Position numbers and translations under genes: made by a program. Below, piece by piece: positions 44,058-54,891 of a stretch of 64,000 bases of DNA (position 1 is its first letter; each line of letters opens with the position of its first letter). The DNA is taken from contig NZ_CP146350.1 in the NCBI RefSeq assembly GCF_037055355.1, positions 1,258,501 through 1,322,500 of the forward strand, read 5' to 3'. This DNA comes from Streptomyces sp. DG1A-41 (lineage in GTDB: Bacteria; Actinomycetota; Actinomycetes; Streptomycetales; Streptomycetaceae). The notes below the pieces were generated by a model, which was not told the DNA's origin, did not search any database, and worked only from the letters and a program-made list of their open reading frames with translations.

Positions 44058-44864
44058 ATGACCCGTTCCGCGCACCGGACACGCCGGATCCTCCAGGTCG
44101 CCGGTGCGTCCGCGGCCGCGCTGCTCACTCTGAGCGCCTGCTCCTCGTCCGGCACGGGCACGGACGCGGGCTCCTCCTCGGCACAACCCTCCGGGACCGT
44201 CACCGTCTTCGCCGCCGCCTCCCTCGAGGAGAGCTTCAAGGCCCTGGGCAAGACGTTCGAGAAGGAGCACCCGGGCACGAAGGTCACCTTCAACTTCGGC
44301 GGCAGTGACACCCTCGCCGCCAGCATCACCAGCGGTGCCCCGGCCGACGTCTTCGCCGCCGCCAGCACCAAGACCATGGCGATCGTGACGGGCAAGGACG
44401 ACTCGGCGGGCACGCCGGCCACCTTCGTCCGCAACCAGCTGGAGATAGCCACGCTGCCGGGCAACCCCGACAGGATCTCCTCCCTGAAGGACCTCACCAA
44501 GCCCGGCCTGAAGGTAGTCCTGTGCGACAAGACCGTGCCGTGCGGTGCCGCCGCCGAGAAGGCGCTGGACGCCGGCGGCCTGAAGCTCACCCCCGTCTCG
44601 TATGAACAGGACGTCAAGAGCGCCCTGACGAAGGTCGAGCTGAAGGAGGCCGACGCCGCCGTCGTCTACAAGACCGACGTGCGCACGGCGGGTGACACGG
44701 TGGAGGGCGTGGACTTCCCCGAGTCGGCCAAGGCCGTCAACGACTATCCGATCGCCCTGCTCAAGAACGCCCGCAACCCCGGGGCGGCGAAGGCGTTCGT
44801 GGCACTGGTGCGGTCCCCCGAAGGGCAGCGGGTGCTGTCCGAGGCCGGGTTCCTCAAGCCGTGA
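44058..44864 (+). CDS. modA: Molybdate ABC transporter binding lipoprotein
   Basis: 268 residues. Lipobox LSAC with Cys 28. Typical ModA core: TVTVFAAASLEESFKALGKTFEKEHPGTKVTFNFGGSDTLAASITSGAPADVFAAAS, then VYKTDVRTAG near the C-terminus, which positions the oxyanion ligand Tyr. It binds molybdate outside the cell and delivers it to ModB. ATG 44058 is used; GGGAG is 13 nt upstream. It overlaps modB by 4 bp. Confidence 0.94.
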   Translation: MTRSAHRTRRILQVAGASAAALLTLSACSSSGTGTDAGSSSAQPSGTVTVFAAASLEESFKALGKTFEKEHPGTKVTFNFGGSDTLAASITSGAPADVFAAASTKTMAIVTGKDDSAGTPATFVRNQLEIATLPGNPDRISSLKDLTKPGLKVVLCDKTVPCGAAAEKALDAGGLKLTPVSYEQDVKSALTKVELKEADAAVVYKTDVRTAGDTVEGVDFPESAKAVNDYPIALLKNARNPGAAKAFVALVRSPEGQRVLSEAGFLKP

Positions 44865-45691
44865 CCGACACGCTGGAAAGCCGGCCCCGCCGCGATCGCA
44901 CCCGTGGCCGGACCCGAGCGGTGCCGATTCCCCTGCTGGTGCCCGCCCTGGCCGGCCTGGCGTTCCTGCTCCTGCCCCTGATCGCCCTGCTCGTACGGGC
45001 GCCCTGGCGCAGCCTTCCCGAGCAGCTGACGAGCGCCGAGGTGTGGGAGGCACTCCGGCTGTCACTCCTGTGCGCCACGGCGGCGACGGGCCTGAGCCTG
45101 GTCGTCGGCGTGCCCCTGGCCTGGCTCCTGGCCCGCACACGGTTCCCCGGCCGGGGTTTCGTACGGGCCCTGGTGACGCTGCCGTTGGTGCTGCCGCCGG
45201 TGGTGGGCGGTGTGGCCCTGCTGCTCGCCTTCGGGCGCAACGGCGTCATCGGGCAATGGCTCGACGCCTGGTTCGGGATCACCCTGCCCTTCACCACGAC
45301 GGGTGTCGTCCTCGCCGAGACGTTCGTGGCGATGCCGTTCCTCGTCATCAGCGTGGAGGGCACCCTGCGGGCCGCCGACCCGCGCTACGAGGAGGCGGCG
45401 ACCACCCTGGGCGCCTCCCGCTTCACCGCGTTCCGCCGGGTCACCCTGCCGCTGATCGCGCCGGGCATCGCGGCCGGTGCCGTACTGGCCTGGGCCCGGG
45501 CCCTGGGCGAGTTCGGCGCGACGATCACCTTCGCGGGCAACTTCCCGGGCCGCACCCAGACCATGCCCCTGGCGGTCTACCTGGCCCTCCAGAACGACCC
45601 GGCGGCGGCGATCGCCCTCAGTCTGGTCTTGCTGGCGGTGTCCATCGCCGTACTGGCGGCCCTGCGTGACCGCTGGATGACGGCGTCGTGA
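44861..45691 (+). CDS. modB: Molybdate ABC transporter permease
   Basis: 276 residues, six membrane helices, ModB/CysT-type. The EAA loop YEEAATTLGASRFTAFRRVTLPLIAPGIAAG contacts ModC, and LGEFGATITFAGNFPGRTQTMPLAVY is a strong ModB signature. GTG start overlaps the modA stop (GTGA). Confidence 0.94.
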   Translation: MTDTLESRPRRDRTRGRTRAVPIPLLVPALAGLAFLLLPLIALLVRAPWRSLPEQLTSAEVWEALRLSLLCATAATGLSLVVGVPLAWLLARTRFPGRGFVRALVTLPLVLPPVVGGVALLLAFGRNGVIGQWLDAWFGITLPFTTTGVVLAETFVAMPFLVISVEGTLRAADPRYEEAATTLGASRFTAFRRVTLPLIAPGIAAGAVLAWARALGEFGATITFAGNFPGRTQTMPLAVYLALQNDPAAAIALSLVLLAVSIAVLAALRDRWMTAS

Positions 45692-45731
45692 TGTACCGCA
45701 CCGGCTCCCTGACACCCTGGACGTGGCTCTC

Positions 45732-46817
45732 ATGACCGAGACGACCGACCTCGACGGAGTGCCCCCCGGCGTCCGCCCCGAAGGCCTCGACGCCCACCTC
45801 GTCGTCGACCGCGGCTCCTTCCGCCTGGACGTCACCCTCACCGCCGCCCCCGGGGACGTCGTCGCCCTCCTCGGCCCGAACGGCGCCGGCAAGACCACGG
45901 CCCTGCGCGCACTCTCAGGGCTCACCCCCCTCACCGCGGGTCGTCTACGGCTGGACGGCACGCGGCTGGACGCCATGCCGCCCGAGTCCCGCCCGGTCGG
46001 CGTCGTCTTCCAGGACTACCTGCTCTTCCCGCATCTGACCGCCCTGGACAACGTCGCCTTCGGCCCGCGCTGCCGGGGAGCGAGCAAGGCCGAGGCCCGT
46101 GCCCAGGCCGCCGAGTGGCTGGACCGTATGGGCCTGGCCGACCACGCCGGCGCCAAACCCCGCCGTCTGTCCGGCGGCCAGGCCCAGCGCGTGGCGCTGG
46201 CCCGGGCCCTGGCCACCCGGCCCCGACTGCTGCTCCTGGACGAACCTCTCGCCGCGCTCGACGCCCGGACCCGTCTGGAGGTGCGCGCCCAGCTCCGGCG
46301 CCACCTCGCCGAGTTCGAGGCCGTGGCCGTCCTCGTCACACACGACCCGCTGGACGCCATGGTGCTGGCCGACCGCCTGGTCGTCGTCGAGGACGGCCAC
46401 GTCGTCCAGGAGGGCACGCCCTCCCACATCGCCCGCCACCCGCGCACGGACTACATCGCCCGGCTCGTCGGCCTCAACCTCTACCGGGGACGGGCCGAGG
46501 GCCACACCGTCCGGCTCGACGCAGGCCCGGCCATCACGACCACGGAAGAGCTCTCCGGCCCGGCCTTCGTGGCGTTCCCGCCCGGCGCCGTGACGCTGTA
46601 CCGGGAACGTCCCACCGGCTCCAGCGCCCGCAACCTGTGGCGGTGTGAGGTCGTCGGACTGGAGACGCACGGCGACCAGATCCGCGCGGACCTCGCCGGC
46701 GAACTCCCCCTGACCGCCGACCTCACCACGGTCGCCGCGGCCGAACTCGACCTGCGTCCCGGCGCCCCGGTCTGGGCGACGGTCAAGGCGACGCAGACGC
46801 ACGCATACCCGGCATAG
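45732..46817 (+). CDS. modC: Molybdate ABC transporter ATPase
   Basis: 361 residues. Walker A GPNGAGKTT near 48-56, Q-loop VVFQDYLLFPHL, signature LSGGQAQRVALARAL, Walker B LLLLDEPLAALD, switch His in VLVTHD. The C-terminal ~75 residues form a Mop/TOBE domain ending in VWATVKATQTHAYP, which may bind molybdate and gate transport. ATG 45732 is preferred to GTG 45723. The 40-bp gap to modB keeps it in the operon. Confidence 0.93.
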   Translation: MTETTDLDGVPPGVRPEGLDAHLVVDRGSFRLDVTLTAAPGDVVALLGPNGAGKTTALRALSGLTPLTAGRLRLDGTRLDAMPPESRPVGVVFQDYLLFPHLTALDNVAFGPRCRGASKAEARAQAAEWLDRMGLADHAGAKPRRLSGGQAQRVALARALATRPRLLLLDEPLAALDARTRLEVRAQLRRHLAEFEAVAVLVTHDPLDAMVLADRLVVVEDGHVVQEGTPSHIARHPRTDYIARLVGLNLYRGRAEGHTVRLDAGPAITTTEELSGPAFVAFPPGAVTLYRERPTGSSARNLWRCEVVGLETHGDQIRADLAGELPLTADLTTVAAAELDLRPGAPVWATVKATQTHAYPA

Positions 46818-46843
46818 GGACCTCGCCGGGCTACCGTGCCCCC

Positions 46844-47263
46844 ATGAGCCTGAGCATCCGCAACCAGCTTCCCGGCACCGTCACCACCGTCACGCCGGGC
46901 GAGGCCATGGCGACGGTCAGGGTTCGCCTCTCCGGCGGCCAGGCCCTCACCGCGGCGATCACCCGCGAGGCCGCGGACGATCTCGGCCTCACGCCGGGCA
47001 CCGCCGTGCGTGCCCTGGTGAAGTCGACGGAGGTCTCGCTGGCCACCGCCCCCGTCGAGGGCCTGTCCATCCGCAACCGGCTTCCCGGCACGGTCACGGA
47101 CGTCGCGACCGGCGACGCCATGGTGTCCGTCCGGGTCACCGTCGAGGGCGGCCAACTGACCGCCGCGATCACCAGGGACGCCGCGGACGACCTCGCCCTG
47201 TCGGCCGGAACCCCCGTCGTCGCCCTGATCAAGTCGACCGAGGTGTCCCTCGCCGCCGAATGA
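46844..47263 (+). CDS. Di-Mop molybdate-binding protein (molbindin-like)
   Basis: 139 residues made of two tandem Mop domains: SIRNQLPGTVTTVTPGEAM ... VKSTEVSLA (1-68) and SIRNRLPGTVTDVATGDAM ... IKSTEVSLA (74-137). Di-Mop proteins assemble into oligomers that store or buffer molybdate. TACCGT lies 6 nt before the ATG, which suggests a leaderless mRNA with its own promoter just after modC. Together with ModC and the HTH-Mop regulator, four Mop domains are encoded in 3.8 kb. Confidence 0.92.
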   Translation: MSLSIRNQLPGTVTTVTPGEAMATVRVRLSGGQALTAAITREAADDLGLTPGTAVRALVKSTEVSLATAPVEGLSIRNRLPGTVTDVATGDAMVSVRVTVEGGQLTAAITRDAADDLALSAGTPVVALIKSTEVSLAAE

Positions 47264-47313
47264 CGAGAGGGACCCCGCACCGCGGAGCCCCTCCCACACG
47301 ACCGTTCGGCCGG

Positions 47314-50199
<2,886 letters not shown>

Positions 50200-50264
50200 T
50201 TGCGGAGGCCTCCTGGTCTGACACGACCTTCGAGGGGCACCACGGCACGGGTACCCGAACGGCC

Positions 50265-50467
50265 TCCCCCTCTGTCATCTCGACCTGAGAGCTTCACCGG
50301 ATCGCCCGAAGGCCTCCGGCTTTCACCGTCGGTGAGAGCGGAGGCCGTCGACACCCGCCCTGCTTTCCAGAGTGACCTCGTCCGTGCGGTACGTGGGCCT
50401 GAGAGATTCCGGGGAGGATTTGCTCCTTCGGCGCCTCCGATGGTGTCTGGAGGACTCTCCCGCACGG
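50265..50467 (-). ncRNA. Tandem glycine riboswitch
   Basis: Reading the minus strand, aptamer 1 (about 50467-50380) has GCGGGAGAGTCC, GCGCCGAAGGAGCAA, CCTCCCCGGAATCTCTCAGGC and the closing GTACCGCACGGA. Aptamer 2 (about 50377-50265) has CTCTGGAAAGCAGGGC, CACCGACGGTGAAAGCCGG, GAAGCTCTCAGGTC and GATGACAGAGGGGG. These match the paired gcvT-type glycine aptamers, whose P1 stems are closed by GCGGGAGAG.. and ..GACAGAG. It lies 65 bp before gcvP. No clear expression-platform hairpin was traced in the short remaining leader. Confidence 0.92.
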
Positions 50468-50585
50468 GGTCAGCAGCCGCTGCCAGCGTACCAGCGAGGT
50501 CAACGCACGAACCTTCGAGTGGCCGCCTCCCCGATTGTGCCGTTTTGTAGTGCTTACGGATGAGTTGCGACCATGTGGAGGGCCC

Positions 50586-50960
50586 GTGCGAACCGATATC
50601 GATCCGCGCAACCTGATCGGCCGCAAGGCGTTCGACCGCAACGGAACCAGGATCGGCACGATCGACGAGGTCTACCTCGACGACGCCACCGGCGAGCCGG
50701 AGTGGGCGGCCATACGGACCGGCCTGTTCAGCAGGGACGCTTTCGTCCCCCTCGAGCCCAGTGAACTGATCGACGGGGCTCTCCACGTGCCCTTCGACCG
50801 CGCCCTGATCAAAGACGCCCCCGACTTCGGCGTGGGCCGTCACCTCTCCCCGGAACAGGAACTCCAGCTCTACCACCACTACGGCCTCGATGTCGCCGCA
50901 CCTCCCCCGCTCCGGGACCACGACTTCGGCAGACTGGCAGGCACGGACGAGACGGCCTGA
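50586..50960 (+). CDS. PRC-barrel domain protein
   Basis: 124 residues from GTG 50586, with GGAGGGCCC immediately upstream. The PRC barrel spans about 5-80 (RNLIGRKAFDRNGTRIGTIDEVYLDDATGEPEWAAIRTGLFSRDAFVPLEPSEL). The C-terminal 40 residues are helical (LSPEQELQLYHHYGLD). Family roles range from photosynthetic reaction centres to stress and RNA processing; unknown here. It is the only plus-strand gene in an otherwise minus-strand block and is divergent from gcvP. Confidence 0.87.
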   Translation: MRTDIDPRNLIGRKAFDRNGTRIGTIDEVYLDDATGEPEWAAIRTGLFSRDAFVPLEPSELIDGALHVPFDRALIKDAPDFGVGRHLSPEQELQLYHHYGLDVAAPPPLRDHDFGRLAGTDETA

Positions 50961-50991
50961 AGCCCGGCAGGCCCTCTGACCGTCCAGCCGT

Positions 50992-52407
50992 CTAAGGGGC
51001 AGCGGCCCGCAGTCCCACGGCTGCGGGCCCGCCCTCCGGCCCGTGGCTCTCCTCCGGTCTCGATTCCGCTTTCGATAACACCAGCGGCAACGGATCCGCC
51101 GACATCAGATCCGGATCGTCGACCCGGAAGGTCCGCACCCGCCCGGGCTCCGAGCCAGGCGTCTCGAACCGCACGGTGACCCGCCCCAGACCGCTGCCCT
51201 GCACCCACCCGTGCCCGAACACGGCGTGCCGTACGTCGTGCCCGGCGGGCCACCGCCGCTCGGCGAGCGCCGGCTGATCCTCGACCGGCGCCGCGGCAGG
51301 CTCCTCGACGGGCCCCTGCGCCTCCGCGCGCTCCCCCGCCGCCTGCGCGAAGAGATCCTCCTGCGTGTAGTCGGCGAGTCCGCTGACGCCCACCCCGAGC
51401 AGCCGCACACCGCCCGTCGTGTCGACCGAGTCCAGCAACCTGGCCGCCGCCTCGCGGACCACCCCGGGGTCGTCCGTCGGCCCGCGCAGCGTCTCGGACC
51501 GGGTGAGCGTCGAGAAGTCGTACCTCCGCACCTTCAGCACGATGGTCCTCCCGGACAGCCCGGCCTCGCGCAGCCGCCGCACACACCGGTCGGCGAGTCG
51601 CTGCACCTCGAGTCCGACCCGCACCCGGTCGTGGATGTCGACGTCGTAGGTGTCCTCGACCGACACCGACTTCGTCTCCCGCTCCGCCACGACAGGCCGG
51701 TCGTCCCGCGCCAGCGCCATGGCGTAGAGCCCGTGCCCGTGCGCCTTCCCCAGCAGCCGGACCAACTCGTCCTCCCCCGCCTCGGCGATCTCCTCGACCG
51801 TGGTGATCCCGGCCCGCCTCAGATGGTCGCCCGTCGCCGGCCCGACCCCCGGCAGGGTCCGCACCGACATCGGCCCGAGCATCGCCCGCTCCGTCCCCGG
51901 CTCGATCACCACGAGCCCGTCGGGCTTGGCCTGCTCCGAGGCGATCTTCGCGAGCATCTTGGAGGCGGCGAGCCCGACCGACCCCGTGAGTCCGGTGACG
52001 GCCCGTATGTCCGCGCGCAACCGCGCCCCGACGAGCCGCGCCGACTGCTCGTCCCAGGCCGCTCCCCCGGCCTCCAGGTCCACGAACGCCTCGTCCAGGC
52101 TCAGCGGCTCCACCAGCGGCGACAGCGCCCGCAGCAGCTCCATCACCCGCTCGCTGATCGCCCGGTAGAACCCGAAGCGCGGGACGAGATACGCGGCGTT
52201 GGGCGCGAGCCGCCGGGCCTGTCCCATGGGCATCGCGGAATGCACCCCGAAGACCCTCGCCTCGTACGACGCCGTGGCCACGACGCCTCGCGGCCCCAGC
52301 CCGCCCACGACGACGGCCTTTCCACGCAGGCTCGGCTTGGACGCCTGCTCCACCGAGGCGAAGAAGGCATCCATGTCGAGATGCAGGATCGTGGGCGCGG
52401 TTCTCAC
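50992..52407 (-). CDS. dinB: DNA polymerase IV (Y family) with C-terminal tudor-like extension
   Basis: 471 residues. Catalytic acids D11 (LHLDMDAFF), D105 and E106 (LSLDEAF). Fingers, palm, thumb and little-finger domains reach ~345. A beta-clamp-binding motif QEDLF lies at 349-353. Beyond it is an unusual extension with an SH3/tudor-like segment (AGHDVRHAVFGHGWVQGSGLGRVTVRFE, ~388-415) similar to the C-terminal domains of UvrD/PcrA helicases. It performs error-prone translesion synthesis. About 100 residues longer than E. coli Pol IV. Confidence 0.93.
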   Translation of the reverse strand: MRTAPTILHLDMDAFFASVEQASKPSLRGKAVVVGGLGPRGVVATASYEARVFGVHSAMPMGQARRLAPNAAYLVPRFGFYRAISERVMELLRALSPLVEPLSLDEAFVDLEAGGAAWDEQSARLVGARLRADIRAVTGLTGSVGLAASKMLAKIASEQAKPDGLVVIEPGTERAMLGPMSVRTLPGVGPATGDHLRRAGITTVEEIAEAGEDELVRLLGKAHGHGLYAMALARDDRPVVAERETKSVSVEDTYDVDIHDRVRVGLEVQRLADRCVRRLREAGLSGRTIVLKVRRYDFSTLTRSETLRGPTDDPGVVREAAARLLDSVDTTGGVRLLGVGVSGLADYTQEDLFAQAAGERAEAQGPVEEPAAAPVEDQPALAERRWPAGHDVRHAVFGHGWVQGSGLGRVTVRFETPGSEPGRVRTFRVDDPDLMSADPLPLVLSKAESRPEESHGPEGGPAAVGLRAAAP

Positions 52408-52540
52408 ATCTCCGATGCTGCCCTACGCCACTGACAACGCCCCGGGCAACCGCCCTGACGCCCCGGGAGAAACCGCTAGCAGCCCGGCGCGGAAACGTCC
52501 CGCCCGCAACGGCCACGGGGGCATCCCATTGTCGGACGAC

Positions 52541-53041
52541 TCAAACGGCCCGGTTCCGCCGCCGCGCCAGCTCGTCCGCCGGGTTGGGCCCGACCAGGGT
52601 CTCGCCGGTGTCGATCCGCTCCCCGTGCAGCTGGGACAGCGCGCTCTCGACATCCCGCCACACCACGCCCACGGCGATCCCGAAGACGCCCTGGCCCCCT
52701 TGGAGCAGGGCGTGGACCTCATCCGGCGAGGTGCACTCGTAGACCGTCGCTCCGTCGCTCATCAGCGTCATCCGCTCCAGGTCGCGGAAACCGCGTTCTC
52801 TGAGGTGCTGGACGGCCGTGCGGATGTTCTGGAGCGACACCCCGGTGTCGAGGAACCGCTTGACGATCTTCAGGACGACGACGTCCCGGAAGCTGTACAG
52901 CCGCTGCGTCCCCGACCCGTAGGCGGGGCGCACGCTCGGCTCGACGAGGCCGGTACGGGCCCAGTAGTCCAGTTGCCGGTAGGTGATACCGGCGGCCGCG
53001 CAGGCCGTGGGGCCCCGATAGCCGATCTGCTCGGACGCCAT
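52541..53041 (-). CDS. MerR-family regulator (Rv1830-like)
   Basis: 166 residues. MerR helix-turn-helix near 5-75: GYRGPTACAAAGITYRQLDYWARTGLVEPSVRPAYGSGTQRLYSFRDVVVLKIVKRFLDTG. The C-terminal domain has no metal-binding Cys set, so the effector is not a metal or thiol of the classic kind. It corresponds in position to Rv1830 of M. tuberculosis, downstream of the DUF151 nuclease and ftsR genes. A good sigma-70-type promoter lies at 53261-53289. Confidence 0.9.
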   Translation of the reverse strand: MASEQIGYRGPTACAAAGITYRQLDYWARTGLVEPSVRPAYGSGTQRLYSFRDVVVLKIVKRFLDTGVSLQNIRTAVQHLRERGFRDLERMTLMSDGATVYECTSPDEVHALLQGGQGVFGIAVGVVWRDVESALSQLHGERIDTGETLVGPNPADELARRRNRAV

Positions 53042-53118
53042 GGACGTCGTCCCTCCGCTGCTCGGCACGGCTGTCGGTCGCTGCGGAGCGTGATCAGCCG
53101 CGCCGTCCCTGCCGGGCT

Positions 53119-53163
53119 GGGGACACCCCCCGCTCGGGCGGAGCCGTGAGCCCGGGGGAGGGT
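53119..53163 (-). repeat. Intergenic REP-like palindromic element, copy C
   Basis: On the minus strand: CCTCCCCCGGGCTC, core CACGGCTCCGCCCGAGC, then GGGGGGTGTCCCCA. It is the most diverged of the three copies (others at 5636 and 35451) and lies in the 5' leader of the MerR-type gene. Confidence 0.5.
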
Positions 53164-53260
53164 ACGGACCGCTCGCCCTGAGACTGCGCTCGGGGCCGCC
53201 CCCAGCCGTACCGTCGCCGCTGCTTCTCACGCCGACCTCCGTCCTTGACCTGCCTTCTCG

Positions 53261-53289
53261 ACGGTAGGCAGTCACCAGGGGTGCGTCAA
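53261..53289 (-). promoter_or_regulatory. HrdB-type promoter for the MerR gene
   Basis: Minus strand TTGACG (53284-53289) and TACCGT (53261-53266) with a 17-bp spacer match -35 and -10 boxes. The start codon at 53041 is about 210 nt downstream, leaving a long leader that includes the REP-like element. The rest of the 505-bp geneless stretch (53290-53546) shows nothing recognisable. Confidence 0.6.
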
Positions 53290-53546
53290 CGATCGCCACA
53301 CTCGCCACGCCGAGTGATAATCACCCTAAGAGTGGTTTCCCGTGCCCCACCGCGGGGAAAGGCTAGCCGAATGCCTCCGATGCGGGCCGTGTGACGCTCT
53401 CACTCGCCTCCGGCACATGCGGGCAATCCGGTCGCCACACATGCGACGGGCGGCCCTGCCGCGGACCACATCGTCCGCCCGGGCCGCCCACACGCTCACT
53501 GACCGCTGATACCGCCCGCCATCCGGCTCGTGGCGGAATCCGGAGC

Positions 53547-54020
53547 TCACTGGCTGCTGCTACCGAAGTCCTCCGGGGAAATCTGGTCGAGGAACTCGCG
53601 GAACTTCTCCACCTCGTCCTCCTGCTCGTCCGGGATCGCGATACCGGCGTCGTCGAGCACCGTGTCACTGCCGTAGATCGGCGTACCGGTGCGCAGGGCC
53701 AGCGCTATGGCGTCGGACGGGCGGGCGCTCACCTCGACGCCGCTGGCGAAGACCAGCTCCGCGTAGAAGACGCCCTCACGCAGGTCCGTGATGCGCACTT
53801 CCGTGAGCTCCTGGCCGACGGCTTCCAGCACGTCCTTGAACAGGTCGTGGGTCAGCGGCCGCGCAGGAGCCATGCCCTGCTGGGCGAAGGCGATCGCCGT
53901 CGCCTCCCCCGGTCCGATCCAGATGGGGAGGTAACGGTCGCCTCCCACTTCACGCAGCAGCACGATCGGTTGGTTGGAGGGCATTTCCACCCGGACACCT
54001 ACGACATCGAGCTCGTTCAC
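53547..54020 (-). CDS. Bifunctional nuclease family protein (DUF151)
   Basis: 157 residues, near-complete DUF151 domain: ELDVVGVRVEMPSNQPIVLLREVGGDRYLPIWIGPGEATAIAFAQQG ... ARPSDAIALALRTGTPIY. Homologues in plants show DNase/RNase activity. The acidic C-terminal tail (DEQEDEVEKFREFLDQISPEDF) is typical of bacterial members. It lies between ftsR and the MerR gene, as Rv1829 does in mycobacteria. GTG start at 54020. Confidence 0.92.
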   Translation of the reverse strand: MNELDVVGVRVEMPSNQPIVLLREVGGDRYLPIWIGPGEATAIAFAQQGMAPARPLTHDLFKDVLEAVGQELTEVRITDLREGVFYAELVFASGVEVSARPSDAIALALRTGTPIYGSDTVLDDAGIAIPDEQEDEVEKFREFLDQISPEDFGSSSQ

Positions 54021-54105
54021 ACAGCAACCCTAGGCCGTGCTCGGGATGTTTGGGTAGTCGGGCCGGGAACGGACGCCTGATCCGGCCTCCACGACCGGCT
54101 CCGTC

Positions 54106-54840
54106 TCAGGGCAGCCGCACTCCGAGCGCCGTCTGCACCAGCGCGGCGTGCAGTTTCACCGTGAGCCCCGCCAGCTCCTTGGTACGCGCCTCCGCATGAG
54201 CCCTGGTCTGCGGATTCCGGTGCCGCTTCAGCGGGGCCACCACCTGGTCCACGAGCCCGGCCTCGCGATCGGCGGCGGCCTTCATCACCCGCAGGTGCCG
54301 CGGCTCGATCCCGAACCGCCCCAGCTCGGCGATCAGCGAGGCCACCGTGACCGCCTCCGCGTCGTACACCCCGTCCTCCAGTGGGGTGACGAGCCCGTAC
54401 GACTCCCACTCCCCGAGCTCCTCCTCTCCGACACCGGCGGCGGCGAGCAGCTCCTCGCGCCCGATCCTGGCCGCCGTGGGCGCCTCGGGAGACTCGAGCA
54501 CGGTGTCGCCGTCGCGCTGACGCCCCACCGCCGGCAGCTGGACGGCCTCACCACGCTCCATGGCCTCCAGGTGCTCGCGGATCACCTTCAGGGGCAAATA
54601 GTGGTCGCGCTGCATCCTCAGGACGTGGCCGAGACGCTCGACGTCGTGGGCGCTGAACTTGCGATACCCCGACGGGGTCCGCTGCGGCTCGATAAGCCCC
54701 TCCGCCTCCAAGAAACGGATCTTGGAGATGGTGACTTCGGGAAACTCGTCGCGCAGCACGTTCAGCACCGTGCCGATGCTCATCAGCCTGTCCGTGGCGG
54801 CGGCGCCGTGTCCGGCACCGCCGCTCGGTGTTTGATGCAT
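54106..54840 (-). CDS. ftsR: MerR-family regulator FtsR (Rv1828-like)
   Basis: 244 residues with a MerR-type helix-turn-helix at 20-90 (MSIGTVLNVLRDEFPEVTISKIRFLEAEGLIEPQRTPSGYRKFSAHDVERLGHVLRMQRDHYLPLKVIREHL) and a C-terminal helical domain (ELGEWESYGLVTPLEDGVYDAEAVTVASLIAELGRFGIEPRHLRVMKAAADRE). In Corynebacterium the homologue activates ftsZ. Position next to the FHA protein is conserved. AGGGAAGG precedes the ATG. Confidence 0.9.
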   Translation of the reverse strand: MHQTPSGGAGHGAAATDRLMSIGTVLNVLRDEFPEVTISKIRFLEAEGLIEPQRTPSGYRKFSAHDVERLGHVLRMQRDHYLPLKVIREHLEAMERGEAVQLPAVGRQRDGDTVLESPEAPTAARIGREELLAAAGVGEEELGEWESYGLVTPLEDGVYDAEAVTVASLIAELGRFGIEPRHLRVMKAAADREAGLVDQVVAPLKRHRNPQTRAHAEARTKELAGLTVKLHAALVQTALGVRLP

Positions 54841-54891
54841 GGACCTTCCCTGACGGACGGACCCTCGCGGGGTTCCCCGGACGGAATCCGG

